This document shows positions 54,078 to 62,624 of a stretch of DNA of 64,000 bases, in pieces. The number at the start of each line of letters is the position of its first letter. Within the stretch, counting starts at the first letter, position 1. Source of the DNA: Paenibacillus elgii NBRC 100335 (GTDB lineage: Bacteria; Bacillota; Bacilli; Paenibacillales; NBRC-103111); assembly GCF_004000865.1 (NCBI RefSeq), contig NZ_BIMB01000039.1:1-64000 (forward strand), given 5' to 3'. Both the position numbers and the translations under genes were made by a program. The notes under the pieces were generated by a model. It searched no databases. It saw only the letters and a list, made by a program, of their open reading frames with translations, and was not told the origin of the DNA.

Positions 54078-55063
54078 AGCGGTTAATCCCGACGCTCGTT
54101 CTGGTTCTTGTCTGCATCGGAGGCTTCTGGTACGCGTCCAGTCAGGACTTCTTCAAGGAGAAGAAGCCGGAAGCGCCGGCGCTTGTCACGGTGAAAAAAG
54201 AAGATGTGGCGAGCTATACGATCAAAAACGGCGAAACCATCATCGAAATGCAGCAAAAGGACGGCAAATGGGCGATGACCAAGCCGTCTCCGCTTCCGCT
54301 GAACGACAACGCTCCCGGAGCTTGGGTCGATTCGTTCAACGGGGCCAAGAAAGAAAAAACTGTCGATGCCAACCCGACCGATCTGGCTCAATTCGGGCTC
54401 GACAAGCCGAAGCAGGAGTTTACGGTGAACCTCACCGGCGGTACGGCGAATACACTGTCCGTAGGCGACAAGACCGCCGTTCAAGGATTTTATTATGCGA
54501 AGTTTAATTCTTCGCCGGAAGTGTTCCAGCTTAGCGAATCTACGGTGAATGCGCTGGCGAAGCAGCAGACCGATTTTATGGAAAAGAGTCCGGTTAAGCT
54601 GAACTACGAGCAAGTCCGCTCACTGACGGTCGATTGGAAAGGCCAGGCCTGGACGATCACCAAGACCGAGCCAGACAAGAAGTCGTACGAGGCGGTGTGG
54701 AAGCTCGGCGACAAGGAGTTCAAGGGCGCGGATGCGAGCCAGTTTTTGGATAAAACGGCGTTCCTGACTTCGGAGCAGCCAGCTAAGCGGACCGCTGAGA
54801 TCAAGGGGCTGGATAAGCCGCAGCTGCGCATGGAGATTAAGGAAGCCGATGCGTCCGCCGGAGGCAAGGAAAGTTCCTCCGTCTACGTCGGAGCCGTCGA
54901 GGGCGATAACGTCTGGATCGCGAAGCAGGGCGGAGAATGGGCCTTCGCCATTCCGTCCGCGAGCATTCAGGAGCTGGCCGATTTGAGCAAGAAGGAGCCG
55001 GCCAAGCCGGAGACTCCCCAAGGAGAGGCGCCGAAGCAAGAAGCGCCGAAGGGGCAGAAATAA
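54074..55063 (+). CDS. DUF4340 membrane-anchored protein
   Basis: A 329-residue protein with one N-terminal membrane helix (MKRLIPTLVLVLVCIGGFWY) and repeated beta-strand units of DUF4340 (TIKNGETIIEMQQKDGKWAMTK; NLTGGTANTLSVGDKTAVQGFYYAKF). It ends in a Pro/Lys/Glu-rich tail. DUF4340 genes commonly follow GldG-like genes and probably complete the exporter complex. GGAGGAG precedes ATG 54074. A terminator follows. Confidence 0.85.
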   Translation: MKRLIPTLVLVLVCIGGFWYASSQDFFKEKKPEAPALVTVKKEDVASYTIKNGETIIEMQQKDGKWAMTKPSPLPLNDNAPGAWVDSFNGAKKEKTVDANPTDLAQFGLDKPKQEFTVNLTGGTANTLSVGDKTAVQGFYYAKFNSSPEVFQLSESTVNALAKQQTDFMEKSPVKLNYEQVRSLTVDWKGQAWTITKTEPDKKSYEAVWKLGDKEFKGADASQFLDKTAFLTSEQPAKRTAEIKGLDKPQLRMEIKEADASAGGKESSSVYVGAVEGDNVWIAKQGGEWAFAIPSASIQELADLSKKEPAKPETPQGEAPKQEAPKGQK

Positions 55064-55069
55064 AGCAAT

Positions 55070-55116
55070 AGGACGTCTGTCGGGACTGGGTCCCGGCATG
55101 GCGTCCTTTTTGTTTT
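55070..55116 (+). terminator. Terminator of the GldAFG-like operon
   Basis: AGGACG (55070-55075) pairs with CGTCCT (55102-55107), with an inner CGGGAC-TGG-GTCCCG hairpin, then TTTT and more T. Confidence 0.85.
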
Positions 55117-55147
55117 AGCAGATGACTGAAAAATAAATTTGGACCGT

Positions 55148-55155
55148 CATACATA
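55148..55155 (+). promoter_or_regulatory. Possible sporulation (SigE-type) -10 element
   Basis: CATACATA resembles the SigE -10 consensus CATACAnT and lies about 50 bases ahead of the first coat-type gene. The -35 is not clear. Given as a hint only. Confidence 0.25.
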
Positions 55156-55207
55156 TTTTCCCACCATTCGGGAAATCTAAGGCCAACAAGGAAGGAGGAG
55201 GATTGGG

Positions 55208-55432
55208 ATGATTACAGGCCAACAGCAAGGAACGGTTAGCACGAAGGAGCTTTCCTATATTACGGACTGCCTCAAAAACGAGGAACTTCTCGCCAAAATT
55301 GCAGCTCAAGGCGTAGCCGAAAGCCAGAATCCGCAGCTGAAGCAGAAGCTGGCGCAGATCGCGCAGGACCGTCTGCAAAATACGGACCAACTGCTCCGTA
55401 CGCTGCAGCAGCAAACGCAAACCACCCACTAG
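55208..55432 (+). CDS. Small coat-associated protein, CotF-adjacent
   Basis: A 74-residue helical protein with a Gln-rich tail. The pattern TKELSYITDCLKNEELLAKIAAQ is like the first helices of CotF-type coat proteins or their small relatives. GGAGGAGG precedes the ATG. It lies 26 bases before a full CotF-type gene and is probably co-expressed in the mother cell. Confidence 0.65.
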   Translation: MITGQQQGTVSTKELSYITDCLKNEELLAKIAAQGVAESQNPQLKQKLAQIAQDRLQNTDQLLRTLQQQTQTTH

Positions 55433-55458
55433 GGCAACCATAAGGAGGTGCGGTAAAC

Positions 55459-56517
55459 ATGTATCAGCAAAACTTCTCCGGTCTCCAGCCGGCACAGACC
55501 CAGCCGCTTCACTTTCACTTGAACGAGCAGGATGTCGCGAACCTCGTCTTGTCCGAGCTTAAGCGCACGGCCCGCGAGTATACGACCGCCGCATTGGAGG
55601 CGACGCATCCGGCGGTTCGCCAAACCTTTGTATCGTTGACGCAAAAGACGCTGCAGGATCAGGCCGAGCTGTACAGCGTGTTGTCTCAATCGGGCGGATA
55701 CGGCTCCATCAGCATGGCTTCGCAGCAAGAAGTGCAGCAGGAGCTCCAGCAGCAGCTTCGCAAGACCGAGCAGCTCCATTCGGTCGTTCATCAGGCAGTG
55801 CAGGCCGCTTATGCAGGCGGAAACCTGTATGCACAAAGCGCCCATCAGCAGCCGCAGGCTTACCCGCAAGCCCAGCCGCTCTACCAAGCGCCGGTGCATC
55901 AGACGGGCTATCCGTCCGGCAGCGCGACTGCGACTTCCTCAACCGCATCGCCTTACGGCGGCAGCAGCTTTACTGCGATTCCGAGCGGCACTTACGGCCA
56001 GACGACCGGCTCCGGCCTCAGTCATACGACGACCGGTTCGAGCTCTTACGGTTCAAGCATCGGCACAACGGCCGGTTCGAGTTTAACCGGCACGGGGGCG
56101 GGTCAAACGAGCGGAGCAAGCGCCTATAATCCGGGCCTCAGTCAAGCGGTCGGTTCCAGCTTCGGGAGCTCGCTTTCCTCCTCTGCCGGGGCGCACAACA
56201 ACGAATATGGTGTGAAATCCTCCGTCACCGGGACGGACAACCAAGACTATTTCTCGGCCAGATCAGTCCAAGATTACAACAATAACAAATACAGCAGCGG
56301 GCATGAGACTTACGCCGGGACCACGTCCTCGCACAATACAAGCTATGCCCCGTCGTCTTCCGTCCGCTCTGCCGGCAGCAGCTCGAGCTTCGGCAGCGTC
56401 TCCTCGGGAGCCGAAGCGTCAACGTCGGGTCAAGCTTCCGCATCCGGCTCGTATCGTAGTAAAACGCAGTCGCCTTCCCAGCATGGCACGACCCATAGCA
56501 GCAAATATATGATGTAA
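55459..56517 (+). CDS. CotF-type spore coat protein with Ser/Gly/Thr-rich tail
   Basis: A 352-residue protein. An N-terminal CotF-like helical domain (about 25-115; LNEQDVANLVLSELKRTAREYTTAALEA) is followed by about 230 residues rich in Ser, Gly, Thr, Ala, Tyr and Gln, with no hydrophobic segments. The tail, with many SS and GSS units and tyrosines, suits a cross-linked or glycosylated coat layer. TAAGGAGGT precedes the ATG. Standard CotF proteins are about 160 residues, so the tail is the unusual part. Confidence 0.8.
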   Translation: MYQQNFSGLQPAQTQPLHFHLNEQDVANLVLSELKRTAREYTTAALEATHPAVRQTFVSLTQKTLQDQAELYSVLSQSGGYGSISMASQQEVQQELQQQLRKTEQLHSVVHQAVQAAYAGGNLYAQSAHQQPQAYPQAQPLYQAPVHQTGYPSGSATATSSTASPYGGSSFTAIPSGTYGQTTGSGLSHTTTGSSSYGSSIGTTAGSSLTGTGAGQTSGASAYNPGLSQAVGSSFGSSLSSSAGAHNNEYGVKSSVTGTDNQDYFSARSVQDYNNNKYSSGHETYAGTTSSHNTSYAPSSSVRSAGSSSSFGSVSSGAEASTSGQASASGSYRSKTQSPSQHGTTHSSKYMM

Positions 56518-56525
56518 GGCGCTTT

Positions 56526-56569
56526 AGCCCGGCCCGGACAGGACCTTCCAGGTTCCGCCGGGCTTTTTT
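56526..56569 (+). terminator. Terminator after the CotF-type gene
   Basis: AGCCCGGC (56526-56533) pairs with GCCGGGCT (56557-56564), followed by five further T. Confidence 0.85.
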
Positions 56570-56614
56570 CTGCGCAAGGTTTTATTTCCGGGAACAGCCG
56601 GCCTGGGCCGCATT

Positions 56615-56941
56615 TTATGTCAGCCGTTGGACGAACTCAAGCCGGTTGCCGAACGGGTCCAGGCAGTGAAAGCGAAGCATGTCTTCCAGCGGCACGTCCT
56701 CCCGGATGAGGATTCCCTTCTCTGCTAACGCTTGCTTAAGCTTTACGAGATTCTTGACCTGAAAAGCCGGATGCGCTTTCGACGCAGGAGCGAAGTCGGT
56801 CTGCACACCGATATGCACCTCATGAGGGCCGCAGGCGAACCATACGCCGCCGCGCGCGCGAAGCGGCCCGGGCTTCGGAATTTCCCGCATTCCCAGCAAC
56901 TCTCCGTAAAAAGCCCGCGCCTCTTCTTGGAGCCGCATCAA
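56615..56941 (-). pseudogene. Glyoxalase/VOC-family protein lacking its N-terminus
   Basis: The frame encodes RAFYGELLGM, PLRARGGVWFACG, HEVHIGVQ and a DPFGNRLEFVQ ending, clearly a VOC domain of about 108 residues. The usual first beta-strand (of HVQLAIP type, with the first metal ligand) is missing: an in-frame TAG lies just upstream and no ribosome site precedes the start. A different frame upstream reads RLAVL, hinting at a frameshift. The upstream bases now form the leader of the divergent response-regulator gene. I regard it as a remnant; a shortened functional protein is less likely. Confidence 0.6.
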
Positions 56942-56972
56942 GCACGGCTAACCGAGTCTTGCAAAAAAAGGG

Positions 56973-56978
56973 TATAAT
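56973..56978 (+). promoter_or_regulatory. -10 element for the Bce-type regulator gene
   Basis: A perfect TATAAT lies 36 bases ahead of the response-regulator ATG. No good -35 was seen at the expected distance. Confidence 0.4.
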
Positions 56979-57013
56979 ATTTCCGTAGCGAAACGGAGAG
57001 GGGACTTGGGAAG

Positions 57014-57718
57014 ATGTATCGTATTCTGATCGTGGAGGATGACGATAAGATTGCCGGTATCCTTCAGGAATACTTGGAAAAGTACGGGTACGAAGCGGTT
57101 CGGACGACCGATTATAAACATATTAAAGACGCGTTCCTTCGGCATAAGCCCGAGCTTGTGCTGCTCGATATCAATTTGCCTAGCTATGACGGCTTTTATT
57201 GGTGCCGTCAGATTCGCACCGTCTCCAGCGTGCCGATCTTGTTCATGTCCGCGCGGGTCGGGGAAATGGACCAGATCATGGCGATTGAGAACGGCGGCGA
57301 CGATTACATAACGAAGCCGTTTCATTCGGAAGTCGTCATGGCGAAGATCAAAAGCGCTCTGCGCCGTGCCTATGGGGAATATGCACAGGTGCAGACCGGA
57401 CGCGAGCTGACGGAGCTGAACGGCCTGTTCATCGACCGGACCCGGAACTCGGCCGAATGGCAGGGACGCAGAGTGGACCTCAGCCGCAACGAGCTGCTGC
57501 TGCTGGATCTCCTGCTGAAGCAGGCGGGGGAAGTCGTGTCCCGCGAACGGCTGCTTGAAGCGCTGTGGGACGATATCGACTTTGTCGACGACAATACGCT
57601 GACGGTGAATGTGACGAGGGTGCGCAAAAAATTAGAGGAGCTCGGCATCACGCATGCCATCGAAACGGTCCGTGGCCAAGGGTACCGGCTTCAGTCTTCC
57701 TGGGAGGGCGAAGGATGA
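57014..57718 (+). CDS. bceR: BceR-type response regulator
   Basis: A 234-residue OmpR-family regulator. The receiver domain (1-120) has acidic pocket E8-D9-D10, phosphorylated D52 in VLLDINLP and K101 in ITKPF. A winged-helix domain (about 135-228) ends with VNVTRVRKKLEEL and IETVRGQGYRL. Its stop overlaps the kinase start (ATGA). In Bce modules the regulator switches on the adjacent transporter when a peptide antibiotic is met; a matching operator is present at 58822. Confidence 0.93.
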   Translation: MYRILIVEDDDKIAGILQEYLEKYGYEAVRTTDYKHIKDAFLRHKPELVLLDINLPSYDGFYWCRQIRTVSSVPILFMSARVGEMDQIMAIENGGDDYITKPFHSEVVMAKIKSALRRAYGEYAQVQTGRELTELNGLFIDRTRNSAEWQGRRVDLSRNELLLLDLLLKQAGEVVSRERLLEALWDDIDFVDDNTLTVNVTRVRKKLEELGITHAIETVRGQGYRLQSSWEGEG

Positions 57719-58824
57719 GCTTTCGCGACTTTTTGGCCGACCGCATCGGATTTATCGTCATTTATTGGATCAATGTGGGCTTAATCGCGGCAGTCGTACA
57801 ACTGGACCTGCTGGGTAAAAACGTATCGCTCGACGGAAGCAATATCGCCTACATGGCTGTACTATCGGCAGCGGGGCTCGCTTCGTTCTTGCTCCTCGAC
57901 TACATCAGACAGCGCGGGTATTTCCAAGGCCTTCGAAGTCTGAAGCAAAGTGGGCTGACCGGCCGCAAGCCCAAGGCGATGGAGGGTGTCATAAGCCTGC
58001 CTACGGGCGTCACTCGGGAGCAGCGGAGTGCCGTAGAGCTGCTGTTGGAATTATACGGCGCTTATACCGACCGGCTCGAGAAGCATCGGGCTTCCCAAGA
58101 TCAGTTCCAAACATTCGTTCGGTTGTGGGTGCATCAAATGAAAACGCCGGTGTCCGTCATTGGACTGCTGACCGAGCAGCCGCACGCCGCGCCGAAGGAA
58201 GCGCCCCAACGTCCGGTAGGGGTAGTGCTGGAGAGCATCCAGGAAGAAAACGAGAAGCTGCGTCATGGCCTCGACATGATGCTGCATACGGCACGGCTTG
58301 AGAAGTTCGAGGCGGATCTTCGCATGCAGAAGGTCGATCTGCTGCAAGCGGTCCGCCATGTCATCAACGAGCACAAGAAGGCATGCATCCGCTACCGGAT
58401 ATATCCGAAGCTGATTGCCAGCCACGAAGCGTGCTACATCGATACGGACGATAAATGGCTCGGCATCATTTTGCATCAAATCGTCTCGAATGCGATTAAA
58501 TATTCCAAAAGCAAGCACGACGGCAGCAAATCGCTGATCGTGACGATCACGAAGGACAGCAACGGCTGCCACGCTGTATTTCAGGACGAAGGGATCGGCA
58601 TCGCCGAGCAGGATCTTCCGCGGGTGTTCGATCCTTTTTTTACCGGCGAGAACGGCAGGCTCGTCGCCGAATCGACCGGTATGGGGCTGTTTGTCGCCAA
58701 GGAAGCGTGCCGGAGGCTTGGACACCGGCTCGAGATCGAATCGAAGCTCGGGGAAGGTACGATCGTCCGCCTTCATTTTCCACGCAGCGGAGCGCTGCAC
58801 GAAGGGCTGCTGCCCCTAAAGTGA
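57715..58824 (+). CDS. bceS: BceS-type intramembrane-sensing histidine kinase
   Basis: A 369-residue kinase with two N-terminal helices (about 11-33 and 44-62) and almost no outside loop, the hallmark of Bce kinases that take their signal from the transporter. The phosphorylated histidine is H140 in RLWVHQMKTPVSV. ATPase blocks include NAIKYSK, FQDEGIGIAEQDLPRVFDPFF and STGMGLF. ATG 57715 overlaps the regulator stop and has AAGG ahead. A BceR-like operator covers its stop codon. Confidence 0.93.
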   Translation: MSFRDFLADRIGFIVIYWINVGLIAAVVQLDLLGKNVSLDGSNIAYMAVLSAAGLASFLLLDYIRQRGYFQGLRSLKQSGLTGRKPKAMEGVISLPTGVTREQRSAVELLLELYGAYTDRLEKHRASQDQFQTFVRLWVHQMKTPVSVIGLLTEQPHAAPKEAPQRPVGVVLESIQEENEKLRHGLDMMLHTARLEKFEADLRMQKVDLLQAVRHVINEHKKACIRYRIYPKLIASHEACYIDTDDKWLGIILHQIVSNAIKYSKSKHDGSKSLIVTITKDSNGCHAVFQDEGIGIAEQDLPRVFDPFFTGENGRLVAESTGMGLFVAKEACRRLGHRLEIESKLGEGTIVRLHFPRSGALHEGLLPLK

Positions 58825-58895
58825 CAGTGTTGTAAGAAAACGGGATCGCGATGTAAGGTGAATCGATGGCTGGGCCGGCGGAACCTTCGTATACT
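58822..58895 (+). promoter_or_regulatory. BceR-like operator and promoter of the transporter genes
   Basis: TGACA-GTGT-TGTAA (58822-58835) fits the TNACA-N4-TGTAA operator described for Bce-type regulators, and its first bases are the stop codon of the kinase gene. A TATACT -10 (58890-58895) with a poor -35 (TGGCTG, 58867-58872, 17-base spacing) lies downstream, as expected for an activated promoter. Confidence 0.6.
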
Positions 58896-58932
58896 ACAGG
58901 CAGAGTGAAGAGATCAAAGGAGGACCCGCATC

Positions 58933-59715
58933 GTGACTACTGTACTGAAGACGGACGCCTTGTCCAAAATATACGGCAGCGCCGGCAAAGGCGTCGTTTA
59001 TAAAGCGCTCGAGCATATCTCGCTGGAAATCGGACGGGGAGAATTCACCGGTATTATGGGGCCGTCGGGCAGCGGCAAGACGACGCTGCTCAATCTGCTC
59101 GCCACGATCGACAAACCGACCTCGGGACATATTGAAATCAACGGCACCGACCCGGCGGGGCTGAACAATAAGCAGCTTGCTTTATTCCGCCGCCGCGAGC
59201 TCGGCTTCGTGTTTCAAGATTTCAACCTGCTGGAGACGCTCTCGATCAAAGAAAACATCATTTTGCCGCTCGTGCTGGAAGGGACGAAGCCTTCCGAGAT
59301 TGAACGGCGTGTGGCAGAAATCGCCGAGGTTCTCGGCATTACCCCGATTTTATCCAAACGGACGTACGAGGTATCCGGGGGGCAGCAGCAGCGCACGGCC
59401 ATTGCGCGCGCCATCATTCATCGTCCGTCGTTGCTGCTGGCGGACGAATTGACAGGTAATCTGGATTCGAAGGCGGCCAAGGACGTGATGGAGTCGCTGC
59501 GAGGCCTTAACGAGGAGCGGGAAGTGACCATCCTGATGGTGACGCACGATCCATTTGCTGCCAGCTACTGCAAGCGGGTCTTGTTCATCAAGGACGGCAA
59601 GCTTTTCTCGGAAATTCGCCGCGGCGCGAACCGTCAAGCTTTTTTTCAGCAAATTTTGGACACCCTGAGCGTGCTGGGAGGGAACTTCGATGAACTTCCG
59701 ACAGCTCGCCCTTAA
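58933..59715 (+). CDS. bceA: BceA-type ABC ATPase for peptide antibiotic resistance
   Basis: A 260-residue ATPase of the MacB/Bce type. Walker A GPSGSGKTT, signature VSGGQQQRTAIARA, Walker B LLLADE followed by LTGNLDS where nearly all relatives have PTGNLD or PTGALD. GTG 58933 follows AAAGGAGGA. It overlaps the permease gene by 26 bases. Together with BceB it removes antimicrobial peptides from their lipid targets in known systems. Confidence 0.93.
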   Translation: MTTVLKTDALSKIYGSAGKGVVYKALEHISLEIGRGEFTGIMGPSGSGKTTLLNLLATIDKPTSGHIEINGTDPAGLNNKQLALFRRRELGFVFQDFNLLETLSIKENIILPLVLEGTKPSEIERRVAEIAEVLGITPILSKRTYEVSGGQQQRTAIARAIIHRPSLLLADELTGNLDSKAAKDVMESLRGLNEEREVTILMVTHDPFAASYCKRVLFIKDGKLFSEIRRGANRQAFFQQILDTLSVLGGNFDELPTARP

Positions 59716-61618
59716 AAATATTCAAGGCAATTGGCACCGGTATGTCGCATTTTTTCTGAGCAGCGCTTTTTCCGTCATGGTTTTTTATATGTTCGGATCG
59801 TTCATTTACCATCCCGAAATCGCAAACGGGAATATCAAAGCCGCGAGCATGGTGAAGCAAGTGCTCTTCGCCTGTCAGATTCTGATCGTCATCTTCTCGT
59901 TTTTCTTCGTGCTGTACGCCAGCTTTGCTTTTCTCAAGACGCGCAAGAAAGAATTCGGCCTGCTCACCTTGTTCGGAATGACCCGTTCGCAGATCTGTCG
60001 CCTGATGTTCTACGAGCAGATGATGATCGGCCTGCTGTCGATCGGCGTCGGGATCGGTACCGGCATGCTGTTCTCGAAGCTGTTTTTCCTGGCTATTGCA
60101 CGTTTGCTTCAAATAGATAGTCCGATCCGCTTCGTCGTGCCGTCCCAGGCGCTGCTTCAGACGGTCATCGGCTTTCTGGCCTTGTTTCTCGCGATGACCT
60201 TGTTTGCGATGTTTAGCGTGGGCCGTAGCCAGATCATCGCGCTATTGCGGGCGGCCAAACAGCCGAAGAAGCCTCCCGTGGCTTCGCCGTGGCTTACCGT
60301 CTTGGCGGTTGTTTGCCTTGGAGGCGGCTATTATTTGGCGTTTACGACTTCGCTGAGGCTTATTTTGCACCTTATGCTGCCGATCATTTTTTTAACCGTA
60401 CTCGGCACCTATTTCCTGTTTACGCAGGCGAGCGTGGCGATGATCCGCAGTTTGCAGCGAATGACGGGCTTTTACTACAACAGGACAAATATGATTGCCG
60501 TCTCGCAGCTTGCGTTCAAAATGAAAGACAACGCGCGCACGCTGTTCGTCGTTTCGGTTTTGAGCGCGGTCATTTTGACGGCATCGGGCACGATTTACGT
60601 GTTTTATAAGAACAGCGACAAGCAGGCGATGGAGCAGTTTCCGAATACGATAAGCTTTACCCAACAAGGGCTCACTGCTCCTAAAGGGATAGACCCCGAG
60701 AAGATCAAGGCCGTATTGGCCGCTGAAAGAGCGAGCGTAGCTAAAGAATTGAAAATCGCAGGCGCACAGGTCCCGCTTAAGCTGGACGGCTCCCGCGCAT
60801 CCGATACGACGGCGCTGCTCATATCGGAATCGGATTACAATCGGGCAGCGGAAGGAATCGAGTATGCAGCTCCGCTTCAGATCGCGCCGGGGCATGCCGT
60901 ATTCAGCTATCCTTACCGAATGAGCGACATCAAACTAATGGAAAAGGGTTCGCAGCGAACCGTTCAATTAAACGGGCAAACCTGGCCGCTGGAGATGGAC
61001 GGGCAGGTAACGGGAGGCGTCATCAATCTGGTAGGAGAAGCGAGCGGGCTGCTCGTGGTCAATGACGGGGAATATGCGCAGATGATGGGCAAGGTGCCTG
61101 ACGACCGGAAGCTTGTCTATTACGGCTTTGATTTGAACCGCTGGCAGGAGCATATCGATACAGTGGAGAAAGTAAAGCAGTCCATTCCCGAAGATCAGCG
61201 GAAAAAGTTATTTAGCCCCGCCTCGATCTACGCCGCAAACAAACAAAGTTCGTCATTGATGCTGCTCATCGGTCTGTTCGTCAGCTTCCTGTTCTTTGTC
61301 GCCTCGGCGAGCATGCTGTATTTCAAACTGTTCACCGAGCTGCAGGAAGACGACCATCAATATCGCGCGCTGATGCGGATCGGGATGTCCGTGCCTGAAA
61401 TCCGGCGCATCATTAACGTGCAGATCGGCTTGCTGTTCCTGCTCCCGGTTGTCGTAGGCGCGGCTCACGCGGCTTTCGCTTACAAGACGCTGGCTAATTT
61501 GCTCTCGATGAACGTATGGTCTTACGGGGCGATGGTCATTTCCGTTTTTGCCTTGCTGCAATTTGGTTATTTTCTGCTCACCCGCCGCGCCTACATGGGC
61601 CAGATGAAGAGCTTGTAA
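59690..61618 (+). CDS. bceB: BceB-type permease
   Basis: A 642-residue FtsX-domain permease with ten helices. Four lie before about 190 and several between 205 and 300. A large extracellular domain (about 310-520), the peptide-sensing part in Bce systems, is followed by three helices at the end. GAGGGAACTTCG precedes ATG 59690. The four-gene module bceR-S-A-B is intact. Confidence 0.93.
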   Translation: MNFRQLALKNIQGNWHRYVAFFLSSAFSVMVFYMFGSFIYHPEIANGNIKAASMVKQVLFACQILIVIFSFFFVLYASFAFLKTRKKEFGLLTLFGMTRSQICRLMFYEQMMIGLLSIGVGIGTGMLFSKLFFLAIARLLQIDSPIRFVVPSQALLQTVIGFLALFLAMTLFAMFSVGRSQIIALLRAAKQPKKPPVASPWLTVLAVVCLGGGYYLAFTTSLRLILHLMLPIIFLTVLGTYFLFTQASVAMIRSLQRMTGFYYNRTNMIAVSQLAFKMKDNARTLFVVSVLSAVILTASGTIYVFYKNSDKQAMEQFPNTISFTQQGLTAPKGIDPEKIKAVLAAERASVAKELKIAGAQVPLKLDGSRASDTTALLISESDYNRAAEGIEYAAPLQIAPGHAVFSYPYRMSDIKLMEKGSQRTVQLNGQTWPLEMDGQVTGGVINLVGEASGLLVVNDGEYAQMMGKVPDDRKLVYYGFDLNRWQEHIDTVEKVKQSIPEDQRKKLFSPASIYAANKQSSSLMLLIGLFVSFLFFVASASMLYFKLFTELQEDDHQYRALMRIGMSVPEIRRIINVQIGLLFLLPVVVGAAHAAFAYKTLANLLSMNVWSYGAMVISVFALLQFGYFLLTRRAYMGQMKSL

Positions 61619-61749
61619 GCGATCAGACGGTACAAGCAACTCTCATGAGCAAGTGTATTGCTTGGGGCCTTCTCCGCAAGTCTGGTATATTTTTTCGTTT
61701 TTGAACCATAATACGAAAAAAAAGCCAACACGGAAGGGGCATCATCCGG

Positions 61750-62334
61750 GTGAAAATCATCGTCACGCTGCTTCTGGCCGCGGCGCTTCTGTGCGGCTGC
61801 ACAAGGGAGCCCGATCGCCACGCCACCGATATGAAGACGCTGCAAAAAACGGTCGGCCGCGAGAGGCTGCTTCAGACGTTCAGCCAAATCGAGCCGCCAC
61901 CGATGGGAAAAGAAATCATGAACAAGTCCGATCAAGAGATCATCGCTTGGATCAAGCAAGTGGACGACTGGACGCATAAAGTGCTTTCTTCGCCGGTTAC
62001 CGGGGAGATGGACGAACACGCGATGCGCGAGATGCAGACGCAGCTGGGGAAAGTATACACGCCCGACATGGCGCGGCGGATGATCGATTACTTTTACCGC
62101 CGGGACCCCCGGATCGGAACGTACCAAGCGAACAGCACCAAGGCGATGCTGGGCCTGCGCAGCGAATGGGGGCAGTACGAGCTGCAAAAATCGCAGCCTG
62201 GCGAAGGGCAGTACAAGCTCAGCCTGACCGGCAGATCGAAGCAGGACTACAGCGAATCCGTCATGCATCACGAGTCCGCTTACAGCGTACAAGGCGACCG
62301 CTTGATCGTCAGCGAATTCAAGACCCGCTCTTGA
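61750..62334 (+). CDS. Lipoprotein of unknown function
   Basis: A 194-residue protein with a lipoprotein signal: short basic start, hydrophobic TLLLAAALLCGC with C17 as probable lipid attachment. The mature part is charged, with aromatic motifs (IAWIKQVDDWTHKVL, RRMIDYFYRRDPRIGTYQ) and no recognised family. GTG 61750 has GGAAGGGG upstream. It may be unrelated to the Bce module before it; a terminator follows. Confidence 0.75.
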   Translation: MKIIVTLLLAAALLCGCTREPDRHATDMKTLQKTVGRERLLQTFSQIEPPPMGKEIMNKSDQEIIAWIKQVDDWTHKVLSSPVTGEMDEHAMREMQTQLGKVYTPDMARRMIDYFYRRDPRIGTYQANSTKAMLGLRSEWGQYELQKSQPGEGQYKLSLTGRSKQDYSESVMHHESAYSVQGDRLIVSEFKTRS

Positions 62335-62358
62335 ACCGCCAAAACACTTTATTTACAG

Positions 62359-62394
62359 CAGACTGGTGTCTATTACATGCCGGTCTGTTTTTTT
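62359..62394 (+). terminator. Terminator after the lipoprotein gene
   Basis: CAGAC (62359-62363) pairs with GTCTG (62383-62387), followed by seven T. Confidence 0.65.
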
Positions 62395-62470
62395 GTATGC
62401 CGGCTGTGAAAATGGTTTGGTCAAACGTCCGATGCAGACGAACAAGCATTCCTATTCCTTGCTTATTTTA

Positions 62471-62479
62471 TGGTATAAT
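62471..62479 (+). promoter_or_regulatory. Extended -10 promoter of pcrB
   Basis: TGGTATAAT is an extended -10 (TGnTATAAT). No clear -35 at 17 bases. The leader to pcrB is about 140 bases. Confidence 0.5.
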
Positions 62480-62624
62480 AGGAAGAAGAGCCATTCCCGT
62501 CGGCTTCATTGACACCGGGCGCAGGCTCGCATAGACTTGACTTGAGACAGGATGAATCAGCTCCGTACGTTCCTTTTCCGGGGGCGGCGGGCTTGCCGCG
62601 TTTAACGGACAGGAGGCAATTTCT

